Assembly (NCBI RefSeq): GCF_004216905.1
Contig: NZ_SGXJ01000001.1
Coordinates: 1-64,000, forward strand
From: Kribbella sp. VKM Ac-2569
GTDB lineage: Bacteria > Actinomycetota > Actinomycetes > Propionibacteriales > Kribbellaceae
Length of the DNA: 64,000 nt
Direction of reading: 5' to 3'
A program made the position numbers and the translations under genes. Positions 44,989 to 53,756 of the stretch are shown here, in pieces. Positions within the stretch are counted from its first letter, which is position 1, and the number at the start of each line of letters is the position of its first letter. The notes beneath the pieces were generated by a model, which did not search any database, was not told the origin of the DNA, and was given only the letters and a program-made list of their open reading frames with translations.

Positions 44989-46188
44989 CTACCCGAGCCC
45001 TCCCCCACTGGCCACTTCACTGTCCACAGGCTCGAGGATGGCGACGCATTCGATGTGGTGGGTCATTCCGAACAGGTCGAAGGCGCGCAAGGACGCGATT
45101 CCGTACCCGAGGCGTCCGAACGTCTTCAGGTCCCGGGCCAGTGCCGCCGGGTCGCACGCGACGTACGCCACGCGCCGCGGTCCGAGTGCCGCGATCCGCC
45201 GTACGACGTCCTTCCCGGCGCCGGTCCGTGGCGGGTCCAGGACGACAAGGTCCACGTGCTCCAGGCCCTGACCGGCGGCCACGTTCAGGACCCGGTCGAC
45301 GTCGCCGTTCTCCAGCGTCACGCCGTCCAGGTCGTGCAGGTTCCGCCGGGCGTTCCGGACCGCGTCCTTGTCGCCCTCGATCGCCAGCACGGGGCAACCG
45401 GCCTCGGCCAGGAACGCCGCGAACAGCCCGACACCCGAGTACAGGTCGAGCGCGGTCTCACCGGCAGCAGGCTCCAGCCCGCTCAGTACGGCGTCCACCA
45501 GCGTCTCCGGCGCCGCCGGGTGGACCTGCCAGAACCCACCGGCGTCCACCAGGAACCGCCGGTCGCGCACCACCTCGACCAGCCGCTCCCCTGCGTCCTT
45601 GTCGGTCAGTACGACGGTCTTCCCCTCTGAGGACACCACGGCCTGCACCGACGACACGCCCGGCCACCGTGAGCTCAGCACATCCGGCGTCCCCGGGTGC
45701 GCGAGCAGGCACCGGTCGATCGGGATCAGGTCGTGGGAGCGGTGTGCGTACATACCGGGCCGCTCGTCCACGACGGCGTACCGCATCCGCGTCCGCCATC
45801 CCAACCCGTCGTCACCGGGCGACTCCATCACGATGGTCCGTTCGATCCCACCGATCCGCCGGAGCGTGTCCGACACGACGGTCGCCTTCAGCCGCCGCTG
45901 CTCGACGATGTTGGCGTGCTGGAAGTCACACCCACCGCACTGCCCCGGTCCGGCGTACGGGCACGGCGGCTCGATCCGTTGCGGGGACGGCGTGAGCACC
46001 TGGACCGCGTCGGCCCGCAGGTACTTCGCCGTCTGTTCCGTGATCCGGGCGTGCACCAGCTCCCCCGGCAGCGCGTGCCGGACGAAGACCACCTGCCCCT
46101 CGTGCCGGGCGACGCAGTGTCCCCCGTGCGCGACTGGCCCTACCTCCAGCTCGACTACCGCCCCAACCAGACTGTTCTCGTCTGTCAC
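44989..46188 (-). CDS. TRAM-domain RNA methyltransferase (RlmD/TrmA-type m5U)
   Basis: A 399-residue SAM-dependent enzyme equivalent to Rv2689c. Residues about 1-60 form a TRAM RNA-binding domain (VVELEVGPVAHGGHCVARHEGQVVFVRHALPGE). The next block, CPYAGPGQCGGCDFQHA, has Cys spaced as in the [4Fe-4S] site of RumA-like enzymes. The Rossmann SAM site is ALDLYSGVGLFAAFLAEAG. The catalytic Cys is in VAYVACDPAALARDLKTF, preceded by VVLDPPRTGAGKDV. GTG 46188 overlaps the permease stop (GTGA), as in the conserved actinobacterial locus. The target uridine (rRNA or tRNA) is unknown. Confidence 0.93.
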   Translation of the reverse strand: MTDENSLVGAVVELEVGPVAHGGHCVARHEGQVVFVRHALPGELVHARITEQTAKYLRADAVQVLTPSPQRIEPPCPYAGPGQCGGCDFQHANIVEQRRLKATVVSDTLRRIGGIERTIVMESPGDDGLGWRTRMRYAVVDERPGMYAHRSHDLIPIDRCLLAHPGTPDVLSSRWPGVSSVQAVVSSEGKTVVLTDKDAGERLVEVVRDRRFLVDAGGFWQVHPAAPETLVDAVLSGLEPAAGETALDLYSGVGLFAAFLAEAGCPVLAIEGDKDAVRNARRNLHDLDGVTLENGDVDRVLNVAAGQGLEHVDLVVLDPPRTGAGKDVVRRIAALGPRRVAYVACDPAALARDLKTFGRLGYGIASLRAFDLFGMTHHIECVAILEPVDSEVASGGGLG

Positions 46189-48215
46189 CGATCTCCTGAC
46201 GCCTTGCGGGCACCACGCCGTACCTGGCCGGCCACCCGCTCCACCCGGTCCTGCCGTTCCTCGGCCCCCTGCGACGAAAGCAGCTGGTAAGGAACGGACG
46301 TAACCATCACACCAGGTGTAAACAAGAGGCGCCCCTTGAGCCGCAGCGCACTCTGGTTGTGCAGGATGTGCTCCCACCAGTGGCCGACGACGTACTCCGG
46401 GATATAGACCATCACCACATCCCGCGGCGACTGCCTCCGGATGTCGCGCACGTACTGCAGGATCGGCCGGGTGATTTCCCGGTACGGCGAGGCGAGCCGC
46501 TTCAGCGGGATCGGGATACCACGAGTGTCCCACTCGGCCTGCAGCTGGTCCGACTCGTCCCGGTCGACGTCGACGGTGACGGCCTCGAGCTGGTACGGGC
46601 GGGCCGCCTTGGCGAAGGCCAGCGCCCGCAGCGTCGGCTTGTGCAGCTTCGACACCAGCACGATCGCGTGCACCCGGGACGGCAGCATCAGCGGCTCGTC
46701 GCCCTCGGCCGCCATCTGCCGGCGGACCGTCTCGTAGTGCCGGTGGATGCCCTTCATCAGCAGGAACAGGCAGGCCATCGCGATGATCGCGATGTACGCG
46801 CCGAGCAGGAACTTGGTGATCAGCACGATCACCAGCACGACGCCGGTCAGCGTCAGGCCGATCGCGTTGATCACCCGGGACCGGATCATCCGGGCCCGTT
46901 TGCCCGGGTCCTGCTCGTCGCGCAGCAGCCGGGTCCAGTGCCGGACCATGCCGATCTGGCTGATCGTGAACGAGACGAACACGCCGACGATGTAGAGCTG
47001 GATCAGCCGGGTCACCTCGGCGTTGAACGACACGATCAGCACGATCGCGAAGCCCGCCAGGATGACGATGCCGTTGCTGAACGCCAGCCGGTCGCCGCGG
47101 GTGTGCAGCTGCCGCGGCAGGTACCCGTCGCGGGCCAGGATCGAGCCGAGCACCGGGAACCCGTTGAACGCGGTGTTCGCGGCCAGCACCAGGATCACGC
47201 CGGTCGCGGCGGCGACCAGGTAGAAGCCCGGCGAGAAGTGGTCGAAGATGCCCTTGGCGAGCTGGCCGATCACCGGGTCCTGGTGGTACCCCTCGCCGAC
47301 CGGTACGCCGTCGCGGAGCAGCTGGGTCCCGGGGTCCTCGGCGAACCGGACCTTCATCACGTTCGCCAGCGTCACGACGCTGACCACCATCGCGATCGAG
47401 ATGGTGCCGAGCAGCGCCAGCGTGGTCGCCGCGTTCCGGCTCTTCGGCTTCTTGAACGCCGGTACGCCGTTACTGATCGCCTCCACCCCGGTCAGCGCGG
47501 CACATCCGGACGAGAACGCCCGCAGGATCAGGAACGCCATCGCGATCCCACTCGCGCCGTGCGCGAACTGGTCCTCGGCCGCGATGTCGAGACCGGAGCT
47601 CGACGCGTCCGGCAGGTGCCCGAACAGCAACCGGCCGAAGCCCCAGGCCGCCATCCCGAGGATGGTGAACATGAAGATGTACGTCGGGATCGCGAACGCG
47701 GCCCCCGACTCGCGCACGCCCCGCAGGTTCATGGTGCTCAGGAACAGCACCGCGATCACGGCCGCGGTCACCTGGTGCCCCTCCAGCGCCGGGATCGCCG
47801 AGGCGGCGTACTGCGCGGCCGAGGAGATCGACACCGCGACCGTGAGGACGTAGTCGACCATCAGAGCGCTGGCGACCGTCAGACCGGCGGTCGGGCCGAG
47901 GTTCACGTTGGCGACTTCGTAGTCGCCGCCGCCGGACGGGTAGGCGTGGACGTTCTGCCGGTACGACAGCACGACGACGACCAGAACCACCGCGACCGCG
48001 AGCGAGATCTTCCAGGAGATCGTCAGCGCCGCGAGTCCGGCGATCGACAGGGTCAGGAAGATCTCGTCGGGGGCGTAAGCGACCGACGACAATGCGTCGC
48101 TCGCGAACACCGGAAGGGCGATGCGCTTGGGCAGCAGGGTCTCACCCAGCTGAGTGCTGCGCAGTTTGCGTCCGAGCAGCAGCCGTTTGCCGATATCGCC
48201 TAGAGCGGGAGTCAC
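46185..48215 (-). CDS. APC-superfamily transporter, KimA-like potassium importer
   Basis: A 676-residue membrane protein with 12 helices (residues about 35-470), starting with LPVFASDALSSVAYAPDEIFL. It has the GGGDYEVANVNLGP loop and FSSGCAALTGVEAISNGVPAFK in helix 6, as in the KimA/YdaO group. The last 190 residues are cytosolic and resemble a universal-stress-like domain (SRVHAIVLVSKLHKPTLRALAFAKA). The KimA family takes up K+ and is inhibited by c-di-AMP in Bacillus. In this locus it is divergent from two TrkA-type K+ regulators, which supports a potassium role. An amino-acid substrate cannot be excluded. Confidence 0.8.
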   Translation of the reverse strand: MTPALGDIGKRLLLGRKLRSTQLGETLLPKRIALPVFASDALSSVAYAPDEIFLTLSIAGLAALTISWKISLAVAVVLVVVVLSYRQNVHAYPSGGGDYEVANVNLGPTAGLTVASALMVDYVLTVAVSISSAAQYAASAIPALEGHQVTAAVIAVLFLSTMNLRGVRESGAAFAIPTYIFMFTILGMAAWGFGRLLFGHLPDASSSGLDIAAEDQFAHGASGIAMAFLILRAFSSGCAALTGVEAISNGVPAFKKPKSRNAATTLALLGTISIAMVVSVVTLANVMKVRFAEDPGTQLLRDGVPVGEGYHQDPVIGQLAKGIFDHFSPGFYLVAAATGVILVLAANTAFNGFPVLGSILARDGYLPRQLHTRGDRLAFSNGIVILAGFAIVLIVSFNAEVTRLIQLYIVGVFVSFTISQIGMVRHWTRLLRDEQDPGKRARMIRSRVINAIGLTLTGVVLVIVLITKFLLGAYIAIIAMACLFLLMKGIHRHYETVRRQMAAEGDEPLMLPSRVHAIVLVSKLHKPTLRALAFAKAARPYQLEAVTVDVDRDESDQLQAEWDTRGIPIPLKRLASPYREITRPILQYVRDIRRQSPRDVVMVYIPEYVVGHWWEHILHNQSALRLKGRLLFTPGVMVTSVPYQLLSSQGAEERQDRVERVAGQVRRGARKASGDR

Positions 48216-48309
48216 ACCGGTGATGTTAGAGGCACCCTCAGGTCGGTGTAGCGTCTATCCCTGCCGAACCGAGCCAGCCGCCCGCCACGGGGCAGGGAGT
48301 GATCAGCGA

Positions 48310-48972
48310 GTGCACGTCGTCATCATGGGCTGCGGCCGCGTCGGGTCGATGCTCGCCCGCGGTCTGGAGAAACGCGGCCACACGGTCGCGATCATCGACC
48401 AGTCGGCCGACGCGTTCCGCCGGTTGAGCCCCGCGTACACCGGGCGGACGATCGTCGGGATGGGCTTCGACCGTGAGGTGCTGACCGAGGCCGGGATCGA
48501 GGATGCCGAGGCGTTCGCCGCGGTGTCGAACGGCGACAACTCGAACATCCTGGCCGCCCGGGTGGCCCGCGAGACGTTCGGGATCAACAACGTGGTGGCC
48601 CGGATCTACGACCCGGGACGCGCCGAGGTGTACCAGCGGCTCGGTATCCCCACGGTCGGCACGGTCCGCTGGACCGTCGACCAGATGATGCGCCGGCTGC
48701 TGCCCGAGGGCTCCGAGCCGGAGTGGCGCGACCCGTCCGCCACCGTCCGGCTGGCCGAGGTCCATGTGCACGCGGACTGGATCGGCCGGCCCGCGTTCGA
48801 CATCGAGAAGGCGACCGGCGCCCGGGTCGCGTTCCTGACCCGGCTCGGCGAGGGCGTGCTGCCCCGGGCCGACACAGTCGTCCAAGAGGGCGACCTGGTC
48901 CATGTCATCATGCTGGAGCGGGACGCCGCCGCGATCGAGGCCCAGCTCGGCACCAAACCTGAAGAGGCCTGA
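48310..48972 (+). CDS. ceoB: TrkA-type potassium regulator CeoB
   Basis: A 220-residue cytosolic RCK protein. Residues 1-120 form the NAD-binding RCK_N domain (VHVVIMGCGRVGSMLARGLEKRG with GxGxxG, acidic Asp in AIIDQSADAFRRL). Residues about 140-220 form the RCK_C domain (LAEVHVHADWIGRPAFDIEKATG). GTG 48310 is used; GGGAG lies about 10 bp upstream. In actinobacteria this pair (CeoB/CeoC) lies beside the APC permease, as here. It probably gates or regulates K+ uptake by binding nucleotide. A 9-bp gap separates it from ceoC. Confidence 0.9.
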   Translation: MHVVIMGCGRVGSMLARGLEKRGHTVAIIDQSADAFRRLSPAYTGRTIVGMGFDREVLTEAGIEDAEAFAAVSNGDNSNILAARVARETFGINNVVARIYDPGRAEVYQRLGIPTVGTVRWTVDQMMRRLLPEGSEPEWRDPSATVRLAEVHVHADWIGRPAFDIEKATGARVAFLTRLGEGVLPRADTVVQEGDLVHVIMLERDAAAIEAQLGTKPEEA

Positions 48973-48981
48973 GGAGCTGTG

Positions 48982-49668
48982 ATGCGGGTAGCCATCGCGG
49001 GAGCCGGCAACGTGGGTCGTTCGATCGCCGGCGAACTGCTGGAGAACGGTCACGAGGTCCTGCTGATCGACAAGGACCCCCGGGCGATCAAGGCCGAGTC
49101 GGTGCCGCGCGCCGAGTGGCTGCTGGCCGACGCCTGCGAGCTGTCCTCGCTCGAGGAGGCCGCGCTGCAGCGTTGCCAGGTGGCGATCGCCAGCACCGGC
49201 GACGACAAGGTCAACCTGGTCGTCTCACTGCTCGCCAAGACCGAGTTCGGCGTACCCCGGACCGTTGCCCGGGTCAACCACCCGCGTAACGAGTGGATGT
49301 TCAACGAGGCCTGGGGTGTGGACGTGTCGGTGTCCACGCCGCGGATCATGTCCGCGCTGGTCGAGGAGGCGGTGTCGGTCGGCGACCTGGTCCGGCTGTT
49401 CACCTTCCGCCAGGGCGACGCGAACCTGGTCGAGCTGACGCTGCCCGAGGACTCCCCGATGATCGGTCTGCGCGTCGGCGACGTCGACTGGCCGCTGGAC
49501 ACCGCCCTCGTCGTCATCCTCCGCGAGGGCCGCGTCCTGCGACCGGACCCGGAAGGCACGCTCGAACTCAACGACGAGCTCCTCTTCGTAGCCGCCGACG
49601 AAACCGAAGAACAACTCGAGGACATGCTGTCGCCCCACCACCGCAAGTCGGAAGGGACCACCTCCTAG
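48982..49668 (+). CDS. ceoC: TrkA-type potassium regulator CeoC
   Basis: A 228-residue partner of CeoB with the same RCK_N (MRVAIAGAGNVGRSIAGELLENGHEVLLIDKD) and RCK_C (LVELTLPEDSPMIGLRVGDVDWPL) layout. ATG 48982 is chosen over GTG 48979 since the GAGGAG site is 5 bp from it. The acidic residue at the end of strand 2 (LLIDKDPRAIK) suggests NAD(H) binding. Cotranscribed with ceoB. The 3' end overlaps a predicted promoter for the VOC gene. Confidence 0.9.
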   Translation: MRVAIAGAGNVGRSIAGELLENGHEVLLIDKDPRAIKAESVPRAEWLLADACELSSLEEAALQRCQVAIASTGDDKVNLVVSLLAKTEFGVPRTVARVNHPRNEWMFNEAWGVDVSVSTPRIMSALVEEAVSVGDLVRLFTFRQGDANLVELTLPEDSPMIGLRVGDVDWPLDTALVVILREGRVLRPDPEGTLELNDELLFVAADETEEQLEDMLSPHHRKSEGTTS

Positions 49669-49671
49669 GGT
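49666..49671 (+). promoter_or_regulatory. -10 box for the VOC gene
   Basis: TAGGGT overlaps the ceoC stop codon and ends 6 nt before ATG 49678; leaderless arrangement. Confidence 0.45.
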
Positions 49672-49677
49672 TGCTGG

Positions 49678-50073
49678 ATGCCGCAGATCCAGCAGTTCCA
49701 GGTCAACCTGTTCTGCGACGACGTGGACGGGTGCCTCGCGTTCTACAGCGGCCTCGGGCTGACGGAGGCGTTTCGAGCGCCCGCCTCTGGCCCCGTCGCG
49801 CATGTGGAGGTCGAGGCGGCCGGCATTCGCATCGGGTTGACCTCGGCGCGCGTCGCCAACGAACTCGTCGACCTCGGCGTCGAGCCGGCCGATCGTCCCG
49901 CAACGGAGATCGTGTTCTGGTGTGACGACGTGGACGCCATGTACACCCTCGCCCTGGCCGCCGGCGCCACCGCCGTCGTCGCACCGACCGATTCCCCGGA
50001 CGGCCGCCTGCACTACGCCTGGGTACGCGACCCCGACGCCCACCAACTCAAGTTCGTCCAGAACCGCGCCTGA
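49678..50073 (+). CDS. VOC family protein (glyoxalase/dioxygenase type)
   Basis: A 131-residue single-domain vicinal oxygen chelate protein: FQVNLFCDDVDGCLAFYSGLGL opens the first module, EIVFWCDDVDAMYTLALAAGAT the second, and WVRDPDAHQLKFVQ closes it. Conserved metal positions cannot be judged by eye: the first position is Asn, not His. It begins the segment that interrupts the conserved ceoC-DUF3159 order. Possible role in small-molecule detoxification. Confidence 0.85.
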   Translation: MPQIQQFQVNLFCDDVDGCLAFYSGLGLTEAFRAPASGPVAHVEVEAAGIRIGLTSARVANELVDLGVEPADRPATEIVFWCDDVDAMYTLALAAGATAVVAPTDSPDGRLHYAWVRDPDAHQLKFVQNRA

Positions 50074-50097
50074 TCTCGCCATCCGCGGTCCTTTCAA

Positions 50098-50850
50098 TCA
50101 CGCGGACTCGCAGATGCAGAGTTGAAGCGGGGCATCCACGGCAAACGGTCGACCGGACCAGTCGCCGAAGCGCTCGACGAGCCGAAGGCCGCCCAGGGAG
50201 ACGAGCAGCGGCAGCTCCTGCGGGAAGATGCTCCTGATTTCGAGCGGTGCGACGACGAAGTCGGGCTCGGAGTCGGTCGAGAAGTACCACGTCCCGCGGG
50301 TAACTTGCGCAGGCGCATCGTAGATCTCAGCGACATCGACGCTGACGTCGCCGCGGTCAGGATCCAGGAACGACAACGACTCCCGGGTACGCCGTACGCC
50401 ATCGGCTTCGGCAAGTACGCGCACGCTCGGGTTGAACACATCGAAGACGAACCGTGCTCCAGGTGCCAGGTGTCTTCGAACCGACCGGAAGCAGCTCACC
50501 AGATCCTCGGCCTCGTGCAGATGCAGCAGGGAATTGGCTGTGATGAACACGAAGTCGAATGTGCGGCCCAGATCGAAGGCCCGCATGTCGCCCTGCATCC
50601 ATTCCACCGCTACACCGCGCTCGTCCGCCTTACGCTGAGCCTCCGCCAGCATGTCCTCCGAGAAGTCCATGCCGACACACGGATGCCCGTCGGACGCGAT
50701 GGGGATCAACTTGTGGCCGGTGCCGCACCCGAGCTCCAATACACGCCCGCCTTGCCGATTGGCCTCGGCCCGGTAGAAGTCGACCGCGGGCCCGCCGCCC
50801 GGAAACATCAGGTCGTACAGCCGCGCGTGCGAGTAGAACCCTTCACTCAT
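50098..50850 (-). CDS. SAM-dependent class I methyltransferase
   Basis: A 250-residue methyltransferase. ATG 50850 has an AGGAGGTG site. Motif I RVLELGCGTGHKLIPIA, the acidic motif VGMDFSEDMLAEAQRK and motif II-like WMQGDMRAFDLGRTFDFVFI define a Methyltransf_25 fold at about 40-150. A beta-rich C-terminal half follows (VSVDVAEIYDAPAQVTRGTWYF). The N-terminal YDLMFPGGGPAVDFY is typical of small-molecule methyltransferases. Substrate unknown. Part of an accessory insert. Confidence 0.9.
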   Translation of the reverse strand: MSEGFYSHARLYDLMFPGGGPAVDFYRAEANRQGGRVLELGCGTGHKLIPIASDGHPCVGMDFSEDMLAEAQRKADERGVAVEWMQGDMRAFDLGRTFDFVFITANSLLHLHEAEDLVSCFRSVRRHLAPGARFVFDVFNPSVRVLAEADGVRRTRESLSFLDPDRGDVSVDVAEIYDAPAQVTRGTWYFSTDSEPDFVVAPLEIRSIFPQELPLLVSLGGLRLVERFGDWSGRPFAVDAPLQLCICESA

Positions 50851-50950
50851 CAAGCACCTCCTTTTCCGACGCATCCGCGTGGCCGTGGCCGCCTGCTGAT
50901 TCAAACGTGCGCGCCGCCGCCATGTCAGCGGTGGCTGCGTAGCAGGATAC

Positions 50951-51051
50951 GGACCGGGCAATGCCGATGGTTGCGAGCACCCCGCAGTCCGGGCACGCCT
51001 CGTCACGATCGACGACCACGCGACATCGGCGAGCTTCACGGCCTGGCCAGT
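50951..51051 (-). pseudogene. possible fragment of an ISL3-type transposase N-terminus
   Basis: In the 221-bp gap between the methyltransferase and the HNH gene, one minus frame reads REARRCRVVVDRDEACPDCG then VLATIGIARS. The CPDCG zinc ribbon preceded by a VVVDRDEA strand resembles the start of ISL3 transposases. No start, no remaining transposase and no inverted repeats were found, so this is a weak call. Confidence 0.3.
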
Positions 51052-51071
51052 TTCGGCACGATCGTCGGCTA

Positions 51072-52766
51072 CTACGCGACTGCCTCGCCCGCGTCGGGCA
51101 CCGGATGAGTACCGGTGTGGTCGACAACGAACCGGAACCCATGAGGGCTGATCCAGTCGACTGCTCCGGTGGGCAGACGTCTGCTACGCCAGCCGCCGAA
51201 GGTCTTCGCGCGGTGGTGGAGTCGGCCCAGCGGTATGAGGTTATCGGGGCCGGTCTGTCCCGGTGGACCAGCGCGATCGTACGGCGAGATGTGGTCCTGA
51301 TCCATCCGGGTGGTGGCCTCTGCGCCGCTGTACGGGAACATGTCCACCGGGTGTCGCAGCCGAACCTGTTCGCGGATCCGGTCCGGGATCTCGTAGGCGT
51401 GCACACTGACCTCGTCCTGCAGATCGATCACAGGCTTCACAACCACCTGGTCATGACCAAGCAACTCGCTCAACTGCCTGGCCAGCAGCGGCCCGAGCTC
51501 CTCGACCCGCAGCACACCGTCGCCGGTAGCAAGCGTCCGATCGGTCAGATGCACGTACAGGGTGTGCCGATTCCGCCGCCCACTCCCGGCGCCGAGGCCG
51601 TTGCTGTGGGCCTCCTGCTTGATCGCGGCCAGCCGTGCAGGTAGTTCACCCGCCAACATCCGCCGCGTGAACGCATCCCCACCATCCCCGTCATCCCCAC
51701 AGTCACGGGCAACGTCGTCCCCACGGTCATCTGCAGCGTCATACGCGCCGTCGTGCGCACCGTTCTCCCCGCCGTGTGCCCGGCCCGCTGCCTCGTCGTC
51801 GGCCGTGAACGGCGCGGTGTGGTCGGCTGCCGGCGCGTCCTGCTCGGCCTGGACGGCCTCGTCCTCGGGGTCGGCCCACTGCGGTGCTGGGGCAGCATCC
51901 TCTGGGGTGACGTGCGTCCGCCGGGTGTGGGGCGGCTGGGCGTCTTCTGGCGCGGGGTCTTCTGGCGCGGGGTCTGCCGGCTGGGGGTGGGCCGGTTGGG
52001 TGCGGGCGAGGTAGCGGGCGACCTCCAAGAGTTGGTGGGCCGCTGCGGGGTCGGAGATCCAGCCGATCGCCTTCGCGCGCCGCTGGTCCAGGTCGTCGGT
52101 GTCACCCAGGATCTTCAACGCGCGGGCCAGGTCGTCGATCGTGGCATCGAACCGGATCACATCACCGGCCGCGGCCCGGACCCAGATCCGTTTCGTGCCC
52201 TGGTCATCCGACGGAGCCACGAACACACCCCGGACCCGGGCGGCCGCCTCTGCCTGGGCTTTGGCTGCCTCGGGGTCGGCCTCCCGCAGGGCCGCGGTGA
52301 CGATCTTCTTCAACGCACCGGGCGTGACGGTGTCGACGATCCCGACCACGCGCCGGTCCACGAGCGCGGCTGCCTCCTGCGACAGCGACAGGCAGGCGTG
52401 GGCGATCTTGCGGGCCCGCCACGCGACGGCGTTTCCGGCCAGTACGGCGGCCCAGATTCTGGGCAGTCGGTGCCGCAGCGCGAGCGCTTCGCCGATGAGC
52501 GCCGCGGCCGCGCCCGAGGACATCCGCATGACCGCGCCGAACTCGATCGGTGCGAACTCCGCGACGCCGGGGCAGCCGTCGCCGCCGTACACATGGATCT
52601 GTTCGTAGCCCGGACGTGGCTCGCGGTACACCTCCCCGTTGCGATCCGCGAAGACCAGCGCCGCCTCCAGCACCCGTACGGCGGCCCGGTCCTGGATCCG
52701 GCCGAACTGCGACGCCGCGGCCAACAGGTCCGCGGTCTCGAGCTCCTCCAGATCTTCATCGAACAT
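51072..52766 (-). CDS. DUF222/HNH endonuclease domain protein (13E12 repeat family)
   Basis: A 564-residue protein. Residues 1-235 are the DUF222 helical domain (VRVLEAALVFADRNGEVY; LSLSQEAAALVDRRVVGIVDTVTPGALKKIV). Residues 240-370 are a low-complexity Pro/Asp/Ala linker. The C-terminal region holds an HNH motif (MDQDHISPYDRAGPPGQTGPDNLIPL followed by LHHRAKTF; about 480-515). These 13E12-type proteins are multicopy and patchily distributed in actinobacteria and behave like selfish or mobile genes. The start is ATG 52766 behind a good promoter with no ribosome site. Function unknown. Confidence 0.88.
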   Translation of the reverse strand: MFDEDLEELETADLLAAASQFGRIQDRAAVRVLEAALVFADRNGEVYREPRPGYEQIHVYGGDGCPGVAEFAPIEFGAVMRMSSGAAAALIGEALALRHRLPRIWAAVLAGNAVAWRARKIAHACLSLSQEAAALVDRRVVGIVDTVTPGALKKIVTAALREADPEAAKAQAEAAARVRGVFVAPSDDQGTKRIWVRAAAGDVIRFDATIDDLARALKILGDTDDLDQRRAKAIGWISDPAAAHQLLEVARYLARTQPAHPQPADPAPEDPAPEDAQPPHTRRTHVTPEDAAPAPQWADPEDEAVQAEQDAPAADHTAPFTADDEAAGRAHGGENGAHDGAYDAADDRGDDVARDCGDDGDGGDAFTRRMLAGELPARLAAIKQEAHSNGLGAGSGRRNRHTLYVHLTDRTLATGDGVLRVEELGPLLARQLSELLGHDQVVVKPVIDLQDEVSVHAYEIPDRIREQVRLRHPVDMFPYSGAEATTRMDQDHISPYDRAGPPGQTGPDNLIPLGRLHHRAKTFGGWRSRRLPTGAVDWISPHGFRFVVDHTGTHPVPDAGEAVA

Positions 52767-52773
52767 GTGTTCT

Positions 52774-52802
52774 ATTCTAGGTCACGATTGCGTCTCGCTC
52801 AA
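52774..52802 (-). promoter_or_regulatory. promoter of the HNH gene
   Basis: On the minus strand, TTGAGC (52802-52797), a 17-bp spacer and TAGAAT (52779-52774), followed 7 nt later by ATG 52766. A strong consensus match for a leaderless promoter. Confidence 0.65.
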
Positions 52803-53051
52803 ATCGAGATGAGCCCAGAAGCCTTATCCACAAGGGGAAATCGCACAGCTACACGACGATTGTCTGCGCGATAGGCGGAGGCAACTGGGGTCCAGCGGGC
52901 GATCCGGGTGATGCGCCAGATCGATCCGAAGGCGGCTGACAAGACAGCCGCCGCGAAGCGGCGTCCTTCCCCGGTGCGGGCAGTTGCTTGCCCTGCGGCG
53001 CTGCCGGAGGCGACTGGGAGACGGCCACCGCGGAGAAGGCCCGTGGGCTGG
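52803..53051. other. intergenic region with a hairpin, no gene seen
   Basis: About 250 bp between the HNH promoter and the DUF3159 stop. A perfect CGCCGC-GAA-GCGGCG hairpin (52949-52963) could terminate the DUF3159 operon. I saw no coding frame with good bias. Confidence 0.45.
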
Positions 53052-53756
53052 TTACTTTTTGTTGCCGCGGAGGAGGTGGGTGATGCTGTCTCGGGCCTCG
53101 TCCCATTTCTCGGGGGGCATCGAGCCGCGGAGTACGGCGTACGCGAGCCAGATCGCCAGTGCGTAGAACGGCAGGCCGAGGCCGATCTTGGCGATGCCGA
53201 GGGCGTTCAGGCTGCCGGTGAAGTACAGCGGGACCTGGACGATCAGGCGGATCGCGAACAATCCCACGAACACCAGCGTCGCGCGGGAGAAGCCCCTCAG
53301 CAGCACGGGATCGCGGCGCCAGGCGGTGCCGGTCTGCGTGATCACGCCGTACAGGAAGCCGAACAGGGGCCAGCGGATCAGGACTGTGATCAGGTACAGC
53401 AGGCCGTAGCCGAGGTTGGTGAGCAGGCCGGGGACGTAGAAGTCCTTGGCGTTGCCGGTGCGGTTCGCGACCCAGGCAGAGATCAGTACGCCGATGAAGC
53501 CGCCGAACACGTTGCGCAGCGGCTGCCGGCGGACGAGACGCACCACGGCGAGCACCGCGGCGATACCGACCGCGATGATCAGCGACAGCTGCAGCTTGTG
53601 GTCGGTGACGGCGTACGCCACCAGGAACGCGATCCAGGGCAGCCCGATGTCGAGCAGCGCACCCCACCCGCCGAGCGCGTGGAAGAAGTCCCTGTCGGTC
53701 GACTTCGGAGCCTTCTGCGGCTCCTCCACCGTCGGCTCCGTGTGCGGGTCAGCCAT
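53052..53756 (-). CDS. DUF3159 membrane protein
   Basis: A 234-residue integral membrane protein (Rv2693c equivalent). The first 25 residues are charged and cytosolic. Five to six hydrophobic segments follow (LLDIGLPWIAFLVAYAV; LSLIIAVGIAAVLAVV; NVFGGFIGVLISAWVA; LGYGLLYLITVLIRWPLFGFLYGVI; TLVFVGLFAIRLIVQVPLYF). The GxxxxAWRRDPxLLR-like loop is a family hallmark. Function unknown. Its ATG overlaps the OB-fold gene stop by 8 bp, so it is translated with that gene. Confidence 0.9.
   Translation of the reverse strand: MADPHTEPTVEEPQKAPKSTDRDFFHALGGWGALLDIGLPWIAFLVAYAVTDHKLQLSLIIAVGIAAVLAVVRLVRRQPLRNVFGGFIGVLISAWVANRTGNAKDFYVPGLLTNLGYGLLYLITVLIRWPLFGFLYGVITQTGTAWRRDPVLLRGFSRATLVFVGLFAIRLIVQVPLYFTGSLNALGIAKIGLGLPFYALAIWLAYAVLRGSMPPEKWDEARDSITHLLRGNKK

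Noticed and set aside
48216..48309. c-di-AMP (ydaO/yuaA) riboswitch before the KimA-like gene
   Set aside because: The divergent gap is only 94 bp, too short for that riboswitch plus a promoter, and no matching structure was seen.
51072..52766. Homing endonuclease or intein
   Set aside because: The HNH motif is in a DUF222/13E12 protein with its own promoter; no split host gene or splicing motifs.
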